This document shows positions 5,640-7,268 of a stretch of DNA of 7,268 nt, piece after piece; within the stretch, counting starts at the first letter, position 1, and each line of letters begins with the position of its first letter. The translations under genes and the position numbers were made by a program. This DNA is from Pseudomonadota bacterium (lineage in GTDB: Bacteria; Chloroflexota; Ktedonobacteria; Ktedonobacterales; JACDGC01): contig JAJPKG010000390.1 in NCBI GenBank assembly GCA_021323815.1, positions 1 to 7,268 on the forward strand, in the 5' to 3' direction. A model generated the notes under the pieces. The model searched no databases and was not told the DNA's origin. It saw nothing but the letters and a program-made list of their open reading frames with translations.

Positions 5640-6218
5640 ATGGCCGCGCGTCAACCGCTGTGGGGTGATGTCTATCAGATGCCTTCCTCGATAACCGCCG
5701 AGGATCTGCTGAAATTGCCGGATGACGGCAGCAAAAACGAGTTGTACGAAGGGGAATTGGTGCGCGAAGAGATGACAGCACCCGGTCACGGCGACTTATG
5801 TCATCGGCTCAGCGGCGAATTGTATATCTACGCCCGCGCTGCAGGGTTCAAGAATCGCATGCTGCAAAATGCGTTGTTCGATCTCACACCAGCCGGCGCG
5901 CAACGCAAAACCGTTCTGGCCCCCGACGTGGCAATTGCACGCACAACAACCCCCTCGTCATGGGCAACGATTCCCACTGACCCACCGTTACTGGCCGTCG
6001 AGGTTGTTTCTTCATCGCAAACAATGGCTGAGTTGCGCATCAAAGCGCAGTTTTATCGCAATGCCGGCGTCGATGAGGTATGGTTGATCGACCATGCAAC
6101 GCGGGTGGTTGAGGTGTGGAGCGCCGCCCCCACCGTCACTTTGGCCGACGGACAAACCCTCACCAGCGCGCTCCTGCCAGGCTTCAGTCTGGACGTGACC
6201 TATCTGTTGGATGGCTAA
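5640..6218 (+). CDS. Uma2-family PD-(D/E)XK nuclease-like protein
   Basis: A 192-residue protein, normal length for the Uma2 family, which has a restriction endonuclease-like fold; its biological role is not well defined. The family pattern is visible in order: NELYEGEL (33-40), GHGDLCHRLSGEL (49-61), the PD acid in VLAPDVAI (92-99, D96), AVEVVSSS (119-126, E121), then K135, Y139 and GVDEVWLID (143-151). All likely active-site positions are kept, so it should be functional. GGAG (5631-5634) is five bases before ATG 5640; an in-frame ATG at 5601 lacks a close binding site. The gene stands alone between plsX and a two-component system and is bracketed by inverted copies of one repeat. Its base use looks less GC-biased than plsX by eye, which would fit an inserted cassette. 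Confidence 0.9.
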   Translation: MAARQPLWGDVYQMPSSITAEDLLKLPDDGSKNELYEGELVREEMTAPGHGDLCHRLSGELYIYARAAGFKNRMLQNALFDLTPAGAQRKTVLAPDVAIARTTTPSSWATIPTDPPLLAVEVVSSSQTMAELRIKAQFYRNAGVDEVWLIDHATRVVEVWSAAPTVTLADGQTLTSALLPGFSLDVTYLLDG

Positions 6219-6290
6219 TCCACCACGCATATGCAGGCTTCATCCATTTTTCATGCGGATATCTTATGCTGGAGAAGATAACATAACCAT

Positions 6291-6333
6291 TGCTCCCCCT
6301 CTCCATCCGCGGGAGGGGGTCGGGGGTGGAGCC
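6291..6333 (-). repeat. C/G-rich dispersed repeat, copy 2 (inverted)
   Basis: This is the reverse-orientation counterpart of the repeat at 5536-5583. On the plus strand CCCCCTCTC (6295-6303) and GGGAGGGGG (6311-6319) form a nine-pair stem, with one G-T wobble, around a 7-base loop. It is followed by TCGGGGGTGGAG, and the element ends one base before the start codon of the response regulator at 6335. Together with copy 1 it encloses the Uma2 gene. Confidence 0.7.
6322..6328 (+). promoter_or_regulatory. Ribosome binding site supplied by the repeat
   Basis: GGGGGTG (6322-6328) can pair with the 3' end of 16S rRNA (AGGAGGTG complement) with one G-U wobble, six bases before ATG 6335. It is part of repeat copy 2, so the repeat provides the translation signal of the response regulator. 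It also fixes the start at 6335 rather than at the in-frame ATG at 6290, whose codons would run through the repeat hairpin. Confidence 0.55.
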
Positions 6334-6334
6334 G

Positions 6335-7012
6335 ATGCGCATTTTGGTGGTTGAGGACGACCCGCGACTGGGGCCGAGCCTGAAAAAGGGGCTGGAAGCC
6401 AGCCATTACGCGGTGGATCTGGTGGCCGACGGCGAGGATGCGGTGGCGATGGCCCTGGCGGTAGATTACGATCTGATCATTCTGGATCTGCTGCTGCCGC
6501 GCCTGAACGGGTTTGACGTGTGCCGCCAGTTGCGCGACCAGCGGCGCACCATGCCCATTTTGCTGCTGACGGCACTGGGCGAGGTGGACCACCGCGTGCA
6601 GGGGTTGGATAGCGGCGCGGACGATTATCTGACCAAGCCCTTTGCTTTTCGCGAATTGGAAGCACGGGTGCGGGCGCTGCTGCGGCGCGAGGGGCCAAGC
6701 AAATCGCCCGAACTGCGCTTCATGGACGTGGTGCTGGATACGCGCACGCATGAGGTGCGTCGTGGCACCCGGCGGATTCAGCTCAGCAGCAAAGAATATG
6801 CCCTGCTGGATCTGCTGATGCGCCATCCGCGCCAGGTGCTCAGCCGCGCCACCATCGCCGACCACGTGTGGGACTATGACACCGACAACATGTCGAACGT
6901 GATCGATGTCTACATCCGCTATCTGCGGCGCAAGTTGTGCGAGGGCGGCGAGGTCGATATCATCCACACCGTGCGCGGCTCAGGATATATGCTGCGGGAG
7001 CCGTTGGAATGA
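6335..7012 (+). CDS. OmpR/PhoB-family response regulator
   Basis: A 225-residue DNA-binding response regulator, the standard length. The receiver domain spans about 1-115: acidic pair D8-D9 after E7, phosphoacceptor D51 in LILDLLLP-type context, switch T79, and Y98/K101 in DDYLTKPF. The C-terminal winged helix (about 127-222) shows RIQLSSKEYALLDLL (146-160), then the recognition region VIDVYIRYLRRKL and the wing end HTVRGSGYML. Upon phosphorylation it should dimerise and bind direct repeats near promoters. Its stop overlaps the histidine kinase start as ATGA, so the pair is co-translated. Start 6335 begins with the conserved MRILVVEDD. The 117 bases between the Uma2 stop and this start hold repeat copy 2 and no convincing -35/-10 pair. 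Confidence 0.96.
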   Translation: MRILVVEDDPRLGPSLKKGLEASHYAVDLVADGEDAVAMALAVDYDLIILDLLLPRLNGFDVCRQLRDQRRTMPILLLTALGEVDHRVQGLDSGADDYLTKPFAFRELEARVRALLRREGPSKSPELRFMDVVLDTRTHEVRRGTRRIQLSSKEYALLDLLMRHPRQVLSRATIADHVWDYDTDNMSNVIDVYIRYLRRKLCEGGEVDIIHTVRGSGYMLREPLE

Positions 7013-7268
7013 CACGCGTGCCAAGCAAAATCTTGCGCGGCATCGACGGCATGTTGCACGCGCTGATTCACCTCATCCGGCGACACCTGCCCCCCAGCAT
7101 CCGCGCGCAGATGACCATCTTTTACACAGGGATCTTCGCCTTCTTACTGGCGATCATCCTGCTCATTTCTTATGCTTTCATTCGCATCTCCGCCGCGCAG
7201 CAAGATCTGGGGGTCATCGGCAAAACGGCGGATGCGCTTACCCAACGCATCGCCTACGTTGCTAAAGA
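7009..7268 (+). CDS. Sensor histidine kinase, N-terminal part only
   Basis: From ATG 7009 the frame is open for 86 codons to the right edge. Residues 1-32 are basic and cytoplasmic, then IRAQMTIFYTGIFAFLLAII leads into a membrane helix at about 36-60, the standard first helix of OmpR-partner kinases, whose juxtamembrane segment often reads RLT.WYT. Residues from about 61 on (AAQQDLGVIGKTADAL) begin the extracytoplasmic sensor region. The HAMP, phosphoacceptor His and ATPase parts lie outside the window, so the kinase call rests on the N-terminus and on the ATGA overlap with the response regulator before it. It should sense an envelope signal and phosphorylate D51 of that regulator. Confidence 0.85.
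   Translation, partial: MTRVPSKILRGIDGMLHALIHLIRRHLPPSIRAQMTIFYTGIFAFLLAIILLISYAFIRISAAQQDLGVIGKTADALTQRIAYVAK

Noticed and set aside
6266..6286. Six-codon open frame (MLEKIT) in the response regulator leader
   Set aside because: Too short, no ribosome binding site, no run of a regulatory amino acid, and no attenuator arrangement.
6251..6967. 238-codon minus-strand open frame opposite the response regulator
   Set aside because: The plus strand encodes a complete OmpR/PhoB regulator; the antisense product has shadow composition (Gln, His, Ala).

Overview
The window looks like ordinary chromosomal DNA from a GC-rich, free-living bacterium. My best guess is the phylum Chloroflexota. The basis is a stand-alone Uma2-family nuclease gene, C/G-run repeats of the 'CCCCCTC...GGGGG' type that I associate with those genomes, and the gene style. 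There is no rRNA, tRNA or marker gene to settle it. I see no tRNA, rRNA, CRISPR array, transposase or phage gene.

Layout from left to right. (1) A minus-strand gene runs off the left edge; it encodes an exported protein with propeller-like repeats. (2) A divergent intergenic region of 176 bases is rich in operator-like repeats and serves a plus-strand gene of unknown function (763-1296). (3) A perfect 20-base palindrome lies between that gene and a convergent minus-strand operon. (4) That operon encodes an ABC-2 type exporter: the ATPase comes first (start 3277) and the permease is coupled to it through a TGATG overlap. A 22-base inverted repeat sits in the operon's leader. (5) Divergent from it is a flavin reductase-like gene (3505-3987). 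(6) Next is a probable two-gene operon of a single-domain response regulator receiver and PlsX, the phosphate acyltransferase of phospholipid synthesis. Its leader has an extended -10 promoter followed directly by a strong hairpin. (7) An Uma2-family PD-(D/E)XK nuclease-like gene is bracketed by two inverted copies of a C/G-rich repeat. (8) Last is an OmpR/PhoB-type response regulator whose stop overlaps, as ATGA, the start of a histidine kinase that runs off the right edge.

Working relationships: the ATPase and permease form one exporter, and the last two genes form one two-component system. The receiver and PlsX are probably co-transcribed, but any functional link is only suggested by position. 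The exported propeller-like protein, the unknown protein, the flavin reductase and the Uma2 protein have no clear partner here. The genes are mostly of known families. The points most worth a second look are the repeats bracketing the Uma2 gene, one of which supplies the ribosome binding site of the next gene; the receiver-PlsX pairing; and the repeat-dense promoter of the unknown gene.
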